A stretch of 64,000 nucleotides of DNA from Lycocorax pyrrhopterus obiensis (lineage: Eukaryota; Chordata; Aves; Passeriformes; Paradisaeidae). The position numbers and the translations under genes were made by a program. Of this stretch, positions 11,201-22,325 are shown one piece after another. The stretch spans positions 45,294,383 to 45,358,382 of the forward strand of contig JACSVZ010000001.1 of NCBI GenBank assembly GCA_014706295.1, read 5' to 3'. Below the pieces are notes generated by a model. It saw only the letters and a program-made list of their open reading frames with translations. It made no database searches and was not told the DNA's origin. How positions within the stretch are numbered: the stretch's first letter is position 1; the number at the start of each line of letters is the position of its first letter.

Positions 11201-13589
11201 TGTCATTCAATATTAGGATCTGTCATCTTGACATTAAGTTTTTATACTGACTTTCATATCAGATTTGTGGAGCTCATTCTTCATTTCATGTGTTACACAC
11301 ATGAACAAAACCCATCTTTTGCTGTGGTAGTGTTGCACATTATTCTGTTCCTCTCTCTCTAGAACTGAATGCACCGTATTTCATTAAAACTTGAGGAAGT
11401 TGAATATTATTATTCAGAATTCTGGCACAGGCCAGGTCAGAAAATATAAGCCAATTTTAGATCTTCAGAGGAAAAGAGGATAACTATGCACTGTATGCAG
11501 GAGAGGTTTGAGAAAAACAAGAAGGAGATATGGGAATGTATCCTTCTTAGGAGATTGAGAAGAAGATCAAGCATTAAAATATAGGAAAGAAAAAGGAAAG
11601 AAAGAAGGGAAGAACAAGGAATAGAAATAATGTGAGGGAACAAGTAGTATGAATACACCTTTCATATTGACAAATGTACTCAGAATAATCAAGTAAACAC
11701 ATTATAATAAAATTTAATCTTTTTATGGAAAAAGTTATTAAACCTTAAGGGTCCATTAGACACAACTGTAAAAATGAAGTCAAGCTGCTATTTAACATTA
11801 AAAAGATTAAATAAGCGTAGCTTAACATAACCTGTTGCAAGTTAGCCATAACCCTAGAGAACAAACTCAATTTTTTTATGATTCAAGTGATGTCTATCCA
11901 TTTTGAAATTCTAGTTGATGGGGAAAAAAATCCATAATACAATTCTAGGTTGTTTTCATAAGAATTGCCAAGGGCTATCTGGCTTAAAATAAGGCTCAAT
12001 AAGCAATAAAACCGAAAAACCTCTTTGCAAGACTCTTTCGCTATATGCTGTGTTTCAAAGACTTGATGCCACAGTCCAGCATTCACTCAGAGTTACGTGC
12101 ATTCAGCACAATAGCATCATCTAGATGTGTCTGTGCTGAAGGACTTTTGCCTTTTTGCAACTACTCACTTAGGCCCTCATTTCAAAAAATATTCTAGAAC
12201 AGAATTAAATCCACGGTTCTAGGCAGGGCTTACAATAAATACAGCAGGACTTACATGCGTGCCTACATATTATTGATTTCAAATAGTATTTTCAATAATG
12301 GTGTCAATGATGTTCTAAGCTAATGCTGATTTCTGTTAGGTAAATTTATTTTCTGTTTACAAAAAAAAAAAAACCAAACAGAATCCCTATTGTACTTTGA
12401 TTGGAAACATTTAGAAATCTATTTGTGTGTAAAATTTTAAAACAGTTGGAATCAGAAAATATTTAGCTGAATGGTTTCTTTGTTTTTACTAAAGCTCTTT
12501 TTGGCTATAATATTGCAATTTCCTTATTATAGTCAACCAAACACAGAGTTTCTATTAAAAGAGAGACCATCAGAAACATTTTTTTAATCTTCTGTTCTTC
12601 TGTGCTCTTATCATATACTAGGAAGGGATTCACGAGTATAGACATTCTGCCCTCTCAAAAAATCTCTTATATATTTTCTATAAATAACTTCATAAAAAAA
12701 GTCAATGCTAGTCCAAAACGAATTATAGAACAATCTGCCAATTATATCCTCTATTTTTATTGCTTTTGTTTATTTTTTTGGTTAAATCAACGCAATTACA
12801 CTGTGAGATATAACGTGTATATTAGGGGAGTATACACAGAAGTCATATGAATGCCTTGAAACATTATTACAACAGGATTTTTTTGTTTGGTTTTTTTGTG
12901 CTTTTTCATGTTTCTTGTCAATTTAGAAATGAAACATGCCTCAGAATTCATTCTGGTTTTAACATGATTTTTTTAATAGACAATTCTTTTCACAGCAGCA
13001 TCTCCCAACTTGTAAAATTGGCTTTGTAAATGAAAATAACTGATAAATATCCGAGTGGAAGTGGATTTAACTACATGAAAGTATTAAAAAGCATTTTAAA
13101 GAATGAGCAATTATAAATTCTAGCTGGATTATTCACAACATGTGTTTATAGTAATGATAGACGACAGATAAATTCAGTAGTCTTAAGTATGCACCAGTGA
13201 GACTTGTACACACTATTTTTGCATAATTCAGGACAGTCTAAATGTAAATGAGAATCTTAGTAAGTTATGTGGTTCAAACTTCCTAATTTACTTTTGTTTA
13301 TATATATATATATATATATATATTCATACAAATATGTATGGATATTTGTGCATATGTGGCATGTGTGTATATCTATATACACTTCATGAAAAATTGATAC
13401 TTAAAAACCATCTGATATGTATGTAATGTACATCAAACCTGAAAAAAATGTGGGGTCTTTCCTTCACATGGCTGTATAAGATCTGAAATCGGTTTGGACT
13501 TAGAGTAGCAGTACTTTCCTAGCACTTTTAGCTAAAAGGTCTACCTGGTGTTTTATAATACTTGAGTTTTTCTTACCTGTCCAGACTGA
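8227..13589. other. AT-rich sequence, no gene recognised
   Basis: No gene or clear transposon is recognised in this 5.3-kb stretch. It holds an A-run at about 12361-12373, a purine-rich tract at about 11520-11640 (mostly GAAA/GGAA) and a TA microsatellite (listed separately). Open frames of 60-88 codons are phenylalanine, isoleucine and serine rich, as expected for chance frames in AT-rich DNA. Strongly diverged repeats may be present but not visible by eye. Confidence 0.55.
13299..13323. repeat. (TA)n microsatellite
   Basis: About 25 bp of uninterrupted TA dinucleotides, followed by an irregular TATG/TGTA-rich stretch to about 13380. It probably varies in length between individuals. Confidence 0.95.
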
Positions 13590-13910
13590 GTGTCTCTGCA
13601 CATCTCTGGCAGAACAATCATATTCAGACTTATCTTGTTGGGTGAATCAGATGGAAGAGCTATAGATGTTATCTCTCTGGACTGCCATAAGGCCATTGAC
13701 ATCGTCCCCTGAAAACTTCCTGCTCTGTGAATTGGAGAGAAGGATTTGATGAGTGGATTGTTAAGTGGATAAGGTCACACCCAGCGGGGAAGTAGTGGTC
13801 AATGTCTCAGTGTCCAGGTGGAGATCAGTAACAAGCAGTGTCGCTCAGGGATCTGTACAGAGATTTGCATTGTTTTGTTAAATATCACTAAATACAGTAT
13901 ATGGATAGAC
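13590..13910 (+). pseudogene. CR1 LINE ORF2 fragment (central reverse transcriptase)
   Basis: Reading 13650 onward on the plus strand gives GRAIDVISLDCHKAIDIVP, which corresponds to RT motif A of CR1 (the usual L-D-F-x-K-A-F-D pattern, here C, H and I at some positions). It is followed by a frame-broken DEWIVKWI-like block and, at the DNA level, by GGTCAATGTCTCAGTGTCCAG and GGTGGAGATCAGTAACAAG, which lead into the motif B region (S-x-V-x-Q-G-S). In-frame stops and small deletions show it is dead. The endonuclease, the YADD box and the 3' tail are missing. Similarity fades after about 13910; the left edge is uncertain. Confidence 0.85.
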
Positions 13911-14146
13911 ACTTAAAGACCAATGAAGCTGCAACACTTGCAGCTGATTGGTGTACTCCAGTCAGAACTAATAGCATCACACCTAAGACTAGTCGAAGGA
14001 ATTTAAAAAGGCTTCAATGACAACTCTGCAGTCTTAAGGGAGAAGCGTGGCAAAAAAAACAACCTCATAATTTCTTTTTCACCTCTGCTGCATTGGAAAG
14101 AGCCTCCAGACAAGGATGCTTATCTGGGACCCATCTCAGTCCATCC
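13911..14146. other. Unassigned sequence after CR1 fragment
   Basis: Could be decayed CR1 sequence or unique DNA. TTGCAGCTGATTGGTGT near 13940 faintly resembles the next part of CR1 but is too diverged to call. Confidence 0.3.
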
Positions 14147-14262
14147 TGACCCTTTCCAGTGTCAACCTTTTCCCTTTCCATTTTTTCTTTCCTTCCTCAT
14201 CCCTCTTTTCATACATCTCCCTCTTCTCCCTCTATCTCTCCTTTTTTTTTTTTTTCCCCGAA
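14147..14262. repeat. Long polypyrimidine tract
   Basis: About 115 bp on the plus strand are nearly all C and T (CCTTTCC, TTCTTTCC, CCTCATCCC, CTCCCTCTTC units), ending in a run of 15 T followed by CCCC. The strand asymmetry is extreme compared with the flanks. Such tracts can adopt triplex or slipped structures and arise by replication slippage. The 75-codon frame over it (serine, phenylalanine and leucine) is a by-product of composition. Confidence 0.8.
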
Positions 14263-16139
14263 AGCAACTTTAATAATTTAATCACTAGAATCATATGTAT
14301 GCCACTGGATATCCACTCTACTAATGAATCTTTTTTTGTGTGAAAAAGTCTCAAGATCCTTTGTGTAGCAACATGCATTACCTGCAAGCAGTTACTAGCT
14401 TTCCAAAGCTCATCATCCTGTATTTTCCAGCAGATAAAAAAAAAAAAAAAAAGAAGTGGTTTTAGTGGTTTTACACTCTACAATGCGTTACATTAATCAA
14501 GAGATCATGGCACTATAAGTACCTTTCTAGTATAAAATACTAACTTGTTAGGAAGCTAACTATATCCAAACACGTGAATGATATTATAGTCTTTCCCATA
14601 AAGAGAGCAAACATTTTTTCAATATTCTTCCAAAGAGTAATCATATTAATTTTTAATACCTGATAATTTCTTTCATAGCAACATTAATTACATCACCAGC
14701 CCTCAGTATTCATTGAAAAATAAAAAAGTCATGATATTGCAGCTGCCTGTTTTCATCTGTCCCAAGGAGACTGTTTATAAAGGAAAATCAAACTTGCCAG
14801 CTCATTTGTTCTTAATTTAATAACTTAAGTCATTTTAATTCTTCTGACTGCATTATTGCTTTGAAACTAGTCCATATAACTTTATCAAACTTCATTCTCT
14901 AACAATGATTTTTTGTCAGATTCACTCATGCTCGTTTCCTCCTTTTATATCAGCCAGGAATGTTGTTTTAATGATTTGACGTCTTCACTAGTAGTCATTT
15001 GAGGTGTTTACACATACAGAAAGGAAATTACTTTCCAGACTGTATTGAAGTAGAATTCAGATAGAGTGTAACTGTCAATAACTTATATAAAATGTCCATA
15101 AACAAACCACAAATTTAAATGAAAGCCAAAGAATACAAAAGAAAAAAATACACCCTGAACATATCTAAATAGCTTTTAATTCATTATGCAATCATTCAAA
15201 TGACTTACTGTACTTAGCAAACATTTCGTATTTACTTACATAATAGTGCCTTTAACCTTTACAACCGGCTTTGCTTCATATTTCCTCACTGTTCTGCTAT
15301 TTGCCCTCTCTTTTTCTCAACATGACCATTTTTGTTGACATTATCTTGAGGAGAAAATTAATTCTAAAATTTCTTGACTTTAATGGTTTTACACAATAAT
15401 TCAGGAGACAGATAATTTCTGAGACCTGAGATCCCAGTTGAAGTTCGTTTGCAAATTATAAGTTTTCACCTGGATCGATCTATTAATGCATTTATCTTGT
15501 TTTGTGTTGCTTGATTGGTTGAAACTTACTGCTTTATGCCTTTCTCTTCAAGAAAAAACTTACAGTTTCAAGACTTCAGGTTTTGTGTGTGTGTGATAGA
15601 ACAGTAATTTTCAAATATTTTGTTTTGTTTCTGCCATTACTTGATCTCCTCAATGTCAAGCGTTTTCATGCTTGACAAATCACAGGGATATATATAATAT
15701 TCTTCTGTTAAGATCAAGCTGCAGATATTCTATTACCTGAGAAAGCAGCCAGTATTTTCATGCATATCTCCCATAAATTTTTTAGAAACATTTCCATTCT
15801 TCAAGTTTTAATAGACCTAAACACAGCAATTTCCTCACTTTTCCTAAAACCAATGCCCTTCCCCTTGACATAGAGCCTGATAAATATTGTGATAAGGACA
15901 GTGAGTTCTCACTGTCCACATAGATATTTTTAGTTCTATATTTGGATTAATGCATCTCAGTGTAAATGTTTGCAGTGTTGACATCAGTATCTGAACTACT
16001 TATCTCAGAATTCCTTTAGAGATAAGCAGCTTTAGTGCACAAATGATCCAATCAGGTTAAGACATTTACTCTATGATGACATAAATTTTACCCCAAATGA
16101 GTCTCTCGCTCTCTGAACAGAAAGATATTTAGCCATCTG
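14263..16139. other. AT-rich sequence, no gene recognised
   Basis: Nothing recognisable beyond a run of 17 A at 14436-14452 and a small perfect inverted repeat at 15896-15917 (listed separately). Confidence 0.55.
15896..15917. repeat. Perfect 10-bp inverted repeat
   Basis: GGACAGTGAG (15896-15905) and CTCACTGTCC (15908-15917) are exact reverse complements separated by TT. It would form a compact hairpin. No gene or terminator context is visible. Confidence 0.85.
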
Positions 16140-16860
16140 TAGCAGGGTAGTTGAAGGAAGGTTCTCAGCCGGGCATGAGAAGTAGGACACAATGATTTCG
16201 TGGATGATTATGATTAGAAATATTGCTGGTACAGTGTCTATATATTGCCAATGAAGTCGTATGCGCTACTACAATAGATTATAATACACTCAGGTTGTGG
16301 TCTCTCCCACTGAGTCACGAGCTTCAGTGAGATGCCTTTGCTTTCTAAACTTCTCAAGGAAGCCTAGGTGTGGCTTGGTCCACTTAGTCTCAGATTAGGT
16401 CTACAGTTTGTCTAAAGTGTTATAACATCACCGGGTTCCTCTAGAAACATATAGTTTTACTGTCTTGGCCTTGCAGAACTCACAATTAGGACCAATGCGG
16501 TAACATAAGATTTTATCTCTGTATTTCACTGAATCTTGGTGCTTTTTTACTCACTCATCCGAGAGTGAGTATCCCCTGTCTCTGGAATGTCTAGGGCATA
16601 TACTACAGGAGTCCCTGCTGAGGTGGGGCATCCAGCCAGAAGCTGCCTGCAACCTTCAAAGACCAGGTTGCTCAGCTGGCTGAGTCTTCAGCAACACTTG
16701 ATGAGTACCAGAGTCTATCAACAACATCTCAGCTCCTCTCTCTCTGCAACGCATTAATTACACCAGCACCTAGACAGTTCCACCTGCAATACCCACCTGG
16801 TGTTCTTATCTTAGGGTAAATCACATTGCCTATCAGAGATAACACAAAGGGAGAGGGTCT
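16140..16860. other. Less AT-rich block, possible degenerate retroviral LTR or other repeat
   Basis: Base composition rises in GC and CpG against the flanks. Read on the minus strand, the block has LTR-like texture (a TGTGTTATCTCTGATAGG start near 16841, direct and inverted short repeats) but no tail or terminus that I can match to a family. It includes a 9-bp perfect inverted repeat, TACTCACTC (16548-16556) and GAGTGAGTA (16563-16571). It could equally be a diverged DNA element or a unique regulatory region. A GT-rich stretch (about 16861-16879) borders it. Confidence 0.3.
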
Positions 16861-19113
16861 GTGTTTGTGTGTGTGTGTATGTACAGCATGAACGTGAAGA
16901 CCCGACTATCTTTCATCACTATCACATCTTCCTGGACTTGGATGCAAACGCATAAGATTTGTTTCATTTTACCACACACGTTTCATTTGAGCATCTAAGA
17001 GATCCAGGTTCACATAAAAGGGTACAGGGCTTAAAAGACATACAAGACCTTCCAAAGTGTCATCTAGGAGTCAGGCTGAATATTTTACAATATTGTAATG
17101 GTACTAGACCCTTAGGAGTAGGCAGCTGAACTAAGTATATACATTTAGTCAGATAAATTCACTTTCTAACGTGGAATCTAAAAGAAAGAATTGTAATTGC
17201 TGTGGTTTAAATTCTTTCAAGGTTTGGTTTTTTTTTGCAACAAATTCCACAATTTATCCTTAATTCTTGTCTCCTGCATCCTCTCTATAGGCAATTCTGT
17301 ATTTCAGAGATTCATTTGATTGCTTAAGTTCCCCTCTGACTGAAGTGGGAGTTGTGATTTGGTTGGGTTGTACAGAATTAAACTATGGTGTGCTGCCTGA
17401 AGTGCTCTATTGCACTTCAGAAGCTGTCCCTGAAGGCATCAGATTTCTCACAGGTTTGGTCACATACCTGCAAACCTCATGCACATCTCCAAAGCTGTAT
17501 GGCCCCTCAAAGAGCTTTAGACATTTATGAACGGATAACTGAATTACGCCGTAGAAAACGCAGTCGTTGAGGCTTTAAGAGTGACACAGATGTCTAAATT
17601 ATTTATTTTAGGATGCACTAAACAGCTGTTCAGACCTTAGTGATAGCATTTACATCTCACTTGGCTTTAGCAGGAGCCTAGACATCTAGTTCTGTGACTG
17701 ACAAATTTTGAGTCTGAATCTGGAGCACAATCCTGCTTTTTAAACAACAAATACACAAGAATTGTCACAGCTTTTCTCTTTTTCTGAATTTATATAAACC
17801 CTTTGTAACTAGGTATTAATGATGTATCACCTGAAAGAAAAACTTTATCGTATCTCCATGTTTTCTATTTATTTTAAGGTACTTCTGCCTTTTATTCTGC
17901 GTTTTGTGTCATATTTTTTTTCACCCCAACCTGTTGAATATTGCATTTTCTGTGTTTATTTTTAATGATTATATAAACCCAGAATTACGGGACAAAAGTC
18001 AGTGAATTTTGTATTAGCATAGGTGTGGTAACAAAAGTCCTTTTTCTTCATGGAGTTATACAGCTTAGTCATATTGAAAAATTATAGATCAATTTTTCAG
18101 AGTCCCAAGACAGACTTTTTTCCCCACTAACACTATAATAGGAGTGACCAAATAATTGACAAAATTATGTATCTTGGAGATATGACTAGGATGAACTACA
18201 GTATTTTAAAGACAGCACAGAAGTAGTGTGGATAATTTCCTAAAGCAGAAGAAGGTTTTTTACACTTTTTTTCTTTTATTCCTCTATGAGGGGATTTTCA
18301 AGGTGTTACAGCAATAGCTGAGGGACATCATATCCATTTTTTATAATTTAAAATATTTTATTTACCAACACAGGAGCTGCTTAATACCATTTTATGACTT
18401 AACATCTCATATATTCTTATTGGGGTTTTTTTTCTCTCTTCTTTGTTGTTGACCTTGCACGTATGCTGAAGGCAAAATGATTGTCATTTGAAATAATCTG
18501 AAACGACCACAGGCTTTTAGACAGGCGACTTCAGAACATGAGTTGGGAACATAATGTTGCCATATCAAGCAAGGTAGGAGTTATTTTGCAGTCTGCTGTG
18601 ACACACTAAATAAATTGTTTGCAATGAAGTTATAAATTCTGCTATGAAAGTGTATCAGAATTTTCCCCCTTCTGCTCACAAACACACACACACACACACA
18701 CACACACATTTCTTTATATATAAACTATATAGAATTTTAAATCTAGGTTTTAATCTTTCCATTTTTATCAGGAATGAAATCCATTGTATTCTGATATCCA
18801 TTACATAAATCTGTTTTGTCACATGATAGTGTTTTATTTAAAATATAAAAATGATGCACATAGAAAAAAACATTAAATATGTTGCACATTTTTTGAGACA
18901 TAATATTAAAATTATCTCAGTTTTCATGAATGCAGAATAAAATTATGTCAGTTTTGTGAAAGTACCTGTCATCCAGTAGCATAAATCCTCTTAGAATGGA
19001 AATAAAAGATGATTGGGGGAGTGACCATGGCCTTTTAAAATTGGATATCTTGGATTCAATCTCCAGCTTCTGGACTATCTGATCATCCTACTTTGACAAA
19101 ATTTTAAGCACAG
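16861..19113. other. Mostly unassigned sequence
   Basis: No gene is recognised. 17340-17720 is less AT-rich than its surroundings and contains an inverted repeat, CTGAAGTGC (17397-17405) and GCACTTCAG (17412-17420), and two overlapping 61-codon frames without recognisable domains. Two similar units of about 30 bp (AAAATTATSTCAGTTTT, S = C or G) lie at about 18907-18957. Confidence 0.45.
18682..18708. repeat. (CA)n microsatellite
   Basis: About 27 bp of uninterrupted AC dinucleotides, the commonest vertebrate microsatellite type. Confidence 0.97.
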
Positions 19114-19240
19114 GAGCTGGCAGGACAGACCGACATATCCAAATGCAGATTTTTCCTTGAACAACCTCCCTACCAAATAATACCAGAGTTTCTAACCTCA
19201 CTTGTATTAACAACCAACTCCAAAGAGGTTGACATTGATG
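19114..19240 (+). CDS. Candidate internal coding exon, unknown gene
   Basis: This is a 127-bp segment between an acceptor-like TTTTAAGCACAG and a consensus donor G|GTAAGT at 19241. It is open in one frame (42 codons plus one base). The frame starts ELAGQTDISK, continues through a FFLEQPPYQIIPEFL segment and ends NSKEVDID. An in-frame TAA lies just upstream at 19105-19107, in what would be intron. The amino-acid mix is less skewed than in most chance frames here. Against it, the polypyrimidine tract is weak, the length could occur by chance, I recognise no protein family, and no partner exon was found. Confidence 0.15.
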
Positions 19241-21550
19241 GTAAGTTACCAGCAAGCTGACATTCACATGATCATGCTCTATTTTTCCATAATGTAATAT
19301 ATTTAATTAAAATTTAAATTATTTTGGTTTAGAGTTTCTGAATAATTGCTATTAGAATGTTAACTGTGAGGTTCACTTTTTTTTGTAACTCAAACCATTT
19401 TCATGATGTGAAATTATGAAGAAAGTGGTTACCGTGCTCTGGGTATTTATTTTTAAAAAGTTAGATATGAAAATAAATATGTTTATACAAGCAAATGCCA
19501 ACAGGAAAACCTTAAAACATACAGTAAGAAATTCACTAAAACAATTAAAAATGTTTAGAAGAAAATTTTAAAAGGACGATTGTTAATTGAATCAGTAATA
19601 TAATGTGGCATTGCACAACACTAAATTTTAGGTTATACTAATGTGCAGCAAACCAATCTAACAGGAAAAAGGAACACTTTTAACTGTGAATTGTGCTGTT
19701 TCACCTACTGGCTCTTCCTTCAACATGAATTGAAAACGTAGTCCTATTAAGTCACTCTTATTTCAGTTTTTTGTGAATAAAAGCTTTGTTTTTCAAGGAT
19801 AAATTCTGCCATAGAGTACTAAATAATAGATCTAGGTTATATATATTGAAATATCGGGATTGTTCACTTGTAAATTGGGCTATCACTAGTATATTTAATG
19901 CGTACGTTTTAATTCTAGGGGCTTAATAAATTATTTAAATCTAACTTAATTTGTGTTTCAAAATAATATGCAGTGCATTAAGAACATTACTTATCACTAA
20001 ATTTCTTTTTCCCCTAGTATCTTTCTTTTTAATTATACATCAAAGTATATTATAACTTAATCCTGAGAAGATTTGTTATATATGTTCTTGGAAAGGAAAT
20101 TATAATTATAGGGTTTACAACAGGAAGTCTACTCATACAATAATTTTCATGAACTTTAAGCAGTTATTCAAAGCTATTTATACAAAATTAAGAAAAGAAA
20201 AACAACCGAACAAAAAATAAAAAAAAACCTTAGATCTTTTGCTTACATAAAAAAAGCAGAAATTCTGAAGCCAATCACTATTTCTCATGAGCAATAAAAA
20301 GATAACAAACATCATTTATTGTCCATCTTTTCTCAAAAATATTATTTCTTAAGGAAGATCTCTGAAATTGCACTTTGTTTTAAAAGCCTGTAACATTTCC
20401 TGTTTCTTTTGGATTTGAATTATATAATTCACAACCTGTTATGAGACACCCACAGAGTATCTGTTCCTTGAAGTCTAATATGATGTTTCTGGAAAGCTCT
20501 GATGTAGTAAACTACTTTTTTAGCATAGAATCAATTCTGAAATGCATTACGATGTTATTTTAAAAATGTAACAAACATGATGAGATATCAGAATGTTAAA
20601 TTGTGAAAGGCTGTAATGCAATTTTTTCAAATTGCCATATGGCCATTATAGCAAAATTCAACAAAATTTATGAGATTTAGAATTTTTAAAAAAATATGTG
20701 GTAACCATTTTTTTGTGGGGGTACAATTTTCATTGTGGAAACTACTTGAAAAAATTTGGGGATCTACTCCCTCTCTATTTTTAATATCCTTCTTAATTTT
20801 CTATAGCAGAAGGAACAACATTTCTAACTGCTGTTATCCCACACAGCTCATGGGGAGTGAGGAAGAATTCTTCATAAAGATCCAATGCACCAGACGTTTG
20901 ATCCACTCTTCTTTGATGTCTATAGGAGAGTTAACTTTTTAACCTCCCTCTAGTATCAAATTTTATTATTTAAAAACAGATCAATAAACTATTTCAAATA
21001 GTTATTAAACTGGCTTATTTGTTGGAAAACTACCTCACAAACAATTTTGTAACTACAGCAGTGTTTAGGGCATTCCATAAAATGTATGCAAAGGAACAAA
21101 ATATTGTATGCAAAGCCTGCTGACACCTCTGATGAGGATTGTACTAGAAAATAACAAACTCACCAATATACTACATTTACTACATTTTCCTCAAAGTAAT
21201 GAAACCTAAGAAAGGCACATGGGAAGCCAATTTCAGCACCCTCCAGAGAGTTTATGTTTGTGAAATAGCTTATGACTGTACTTTTGTCTATAGCAGTGCT
21301 ACATAAATTTATCTAAGTCTCTAACATTACTATTTACTCAACTACTTCTGATCCATCTAAAGCCCTTATCCAAGACATTGTGCCTGTAAGAGACCCTTGA
21401 CTATTTCCGTTAAAGAAACTGATGATACCTGCAAAATAAACCATATCTTGGCATTGCTGTCTGACCCTGACAGACGGCCTTGTTATGGTTTCTAGTTTGG
21501 CTTTTATCTTCCAAATGTTGTGATGTTTCCATTGTTCAGCAAAACTTTTC
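19241..21550. other. AT-rich sequence, no gene recognised
   Basis: No exon, RNA gene or repeat family was seen. The 90-codon plus-strand frame at 20670-20942 is rich in F, I and S and looks like chance. Confidence 0.55.
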
Positions 21551-22325
21551 ACAGAATCACAGAATGTGCTGAGTTGGAAGGGACCTACAAAGATCATTGA
21601 GTCCAACTCCTGGCCCTGCACAGCACCATCCCCAAGAGTCACACCATGTGTCTAAAAGTATTAACCAAATGCTTCTTGAAGTTTGTCAGGCTGGTGCTGT
21701 GACCACTTCCCTGAGGAGCCTGTTCCAGTGTCCAGCTACTCTCCGGATGAAGAACATTTTCTAATATCCAAACTAAACATCCCCTGACACAATTTCAGGC
21801 CACTCCCTTGGGTTCTGTTACTGGTCACCACAGAGAAGAGATCAGTGTCCCTCTTCTTCCCCTCATGAGGAAGTTGGAGACTGCAATGAGGTCACACCTC
21901 AGCCTCCTCGTTTCCAGGCTGAACAGACCAAGTGACCTCAGCCTCTCCACATACGGCTTCCCCTCAAGGCCCTTCACCATCTTTGTTGCCCTCCTTTGGA
22001 CACTCTCTCATAGCTTTATATCTTATATTGTGACACTCAAACCTGCCCCCAGCACTTGAGGTGCGGCCGCCGCAGTTCGGAGCAGAGCGGGACAATCCCC
22101 TCCCTTCCCTGGCTGGCAATGCTGTGCCTGATGCACCCCAGGACAGGGCTGGCCCTCCTGGCTGCCAGGGCACTGCTGACTCATATTCCACTATCTGTTG
22201 ACAAGGATCCCCAGATCCCTTTCCTCGGCAATGCTTTTCTACATCTCATTCCCCAGAGTGTACATCCAGAGTTGCCCTATCCTGGGTGCAGAATCCAGCA
22301 CAGCATCTGCATTATCCCCATAGAA
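21551..22325 (-). mobile_element. CR1 LINE 3' portion, antisense
   Basis: The plus strand reads the reverse complement of a CR1. It starts at ACAGAATCACAGAATGTGCT (3' tail), then GTTGGAAGGGACCTACAAAG, the CTGTGACCACTTCCCTGAGG block, TTCAGGCCACTCCCTTGGG, GTCACCACAGAGAAGAG and CCTTTGGACACTCTCT. It continues into the region before the tail (GAGGTGCGGCCGCCGCAG, CCCCAGATCCCTTTCCTC). About 775 bp are kept, the longest CR1 3' piece in the window. The subfamily matches the plus-strand copy at 56868-57342. Open frames inside it on both strands are not genes. The CpG-rich stretch with a NotI-type GCGGCCGC site near 22063 belongs to the element. Confidence 0.95.
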
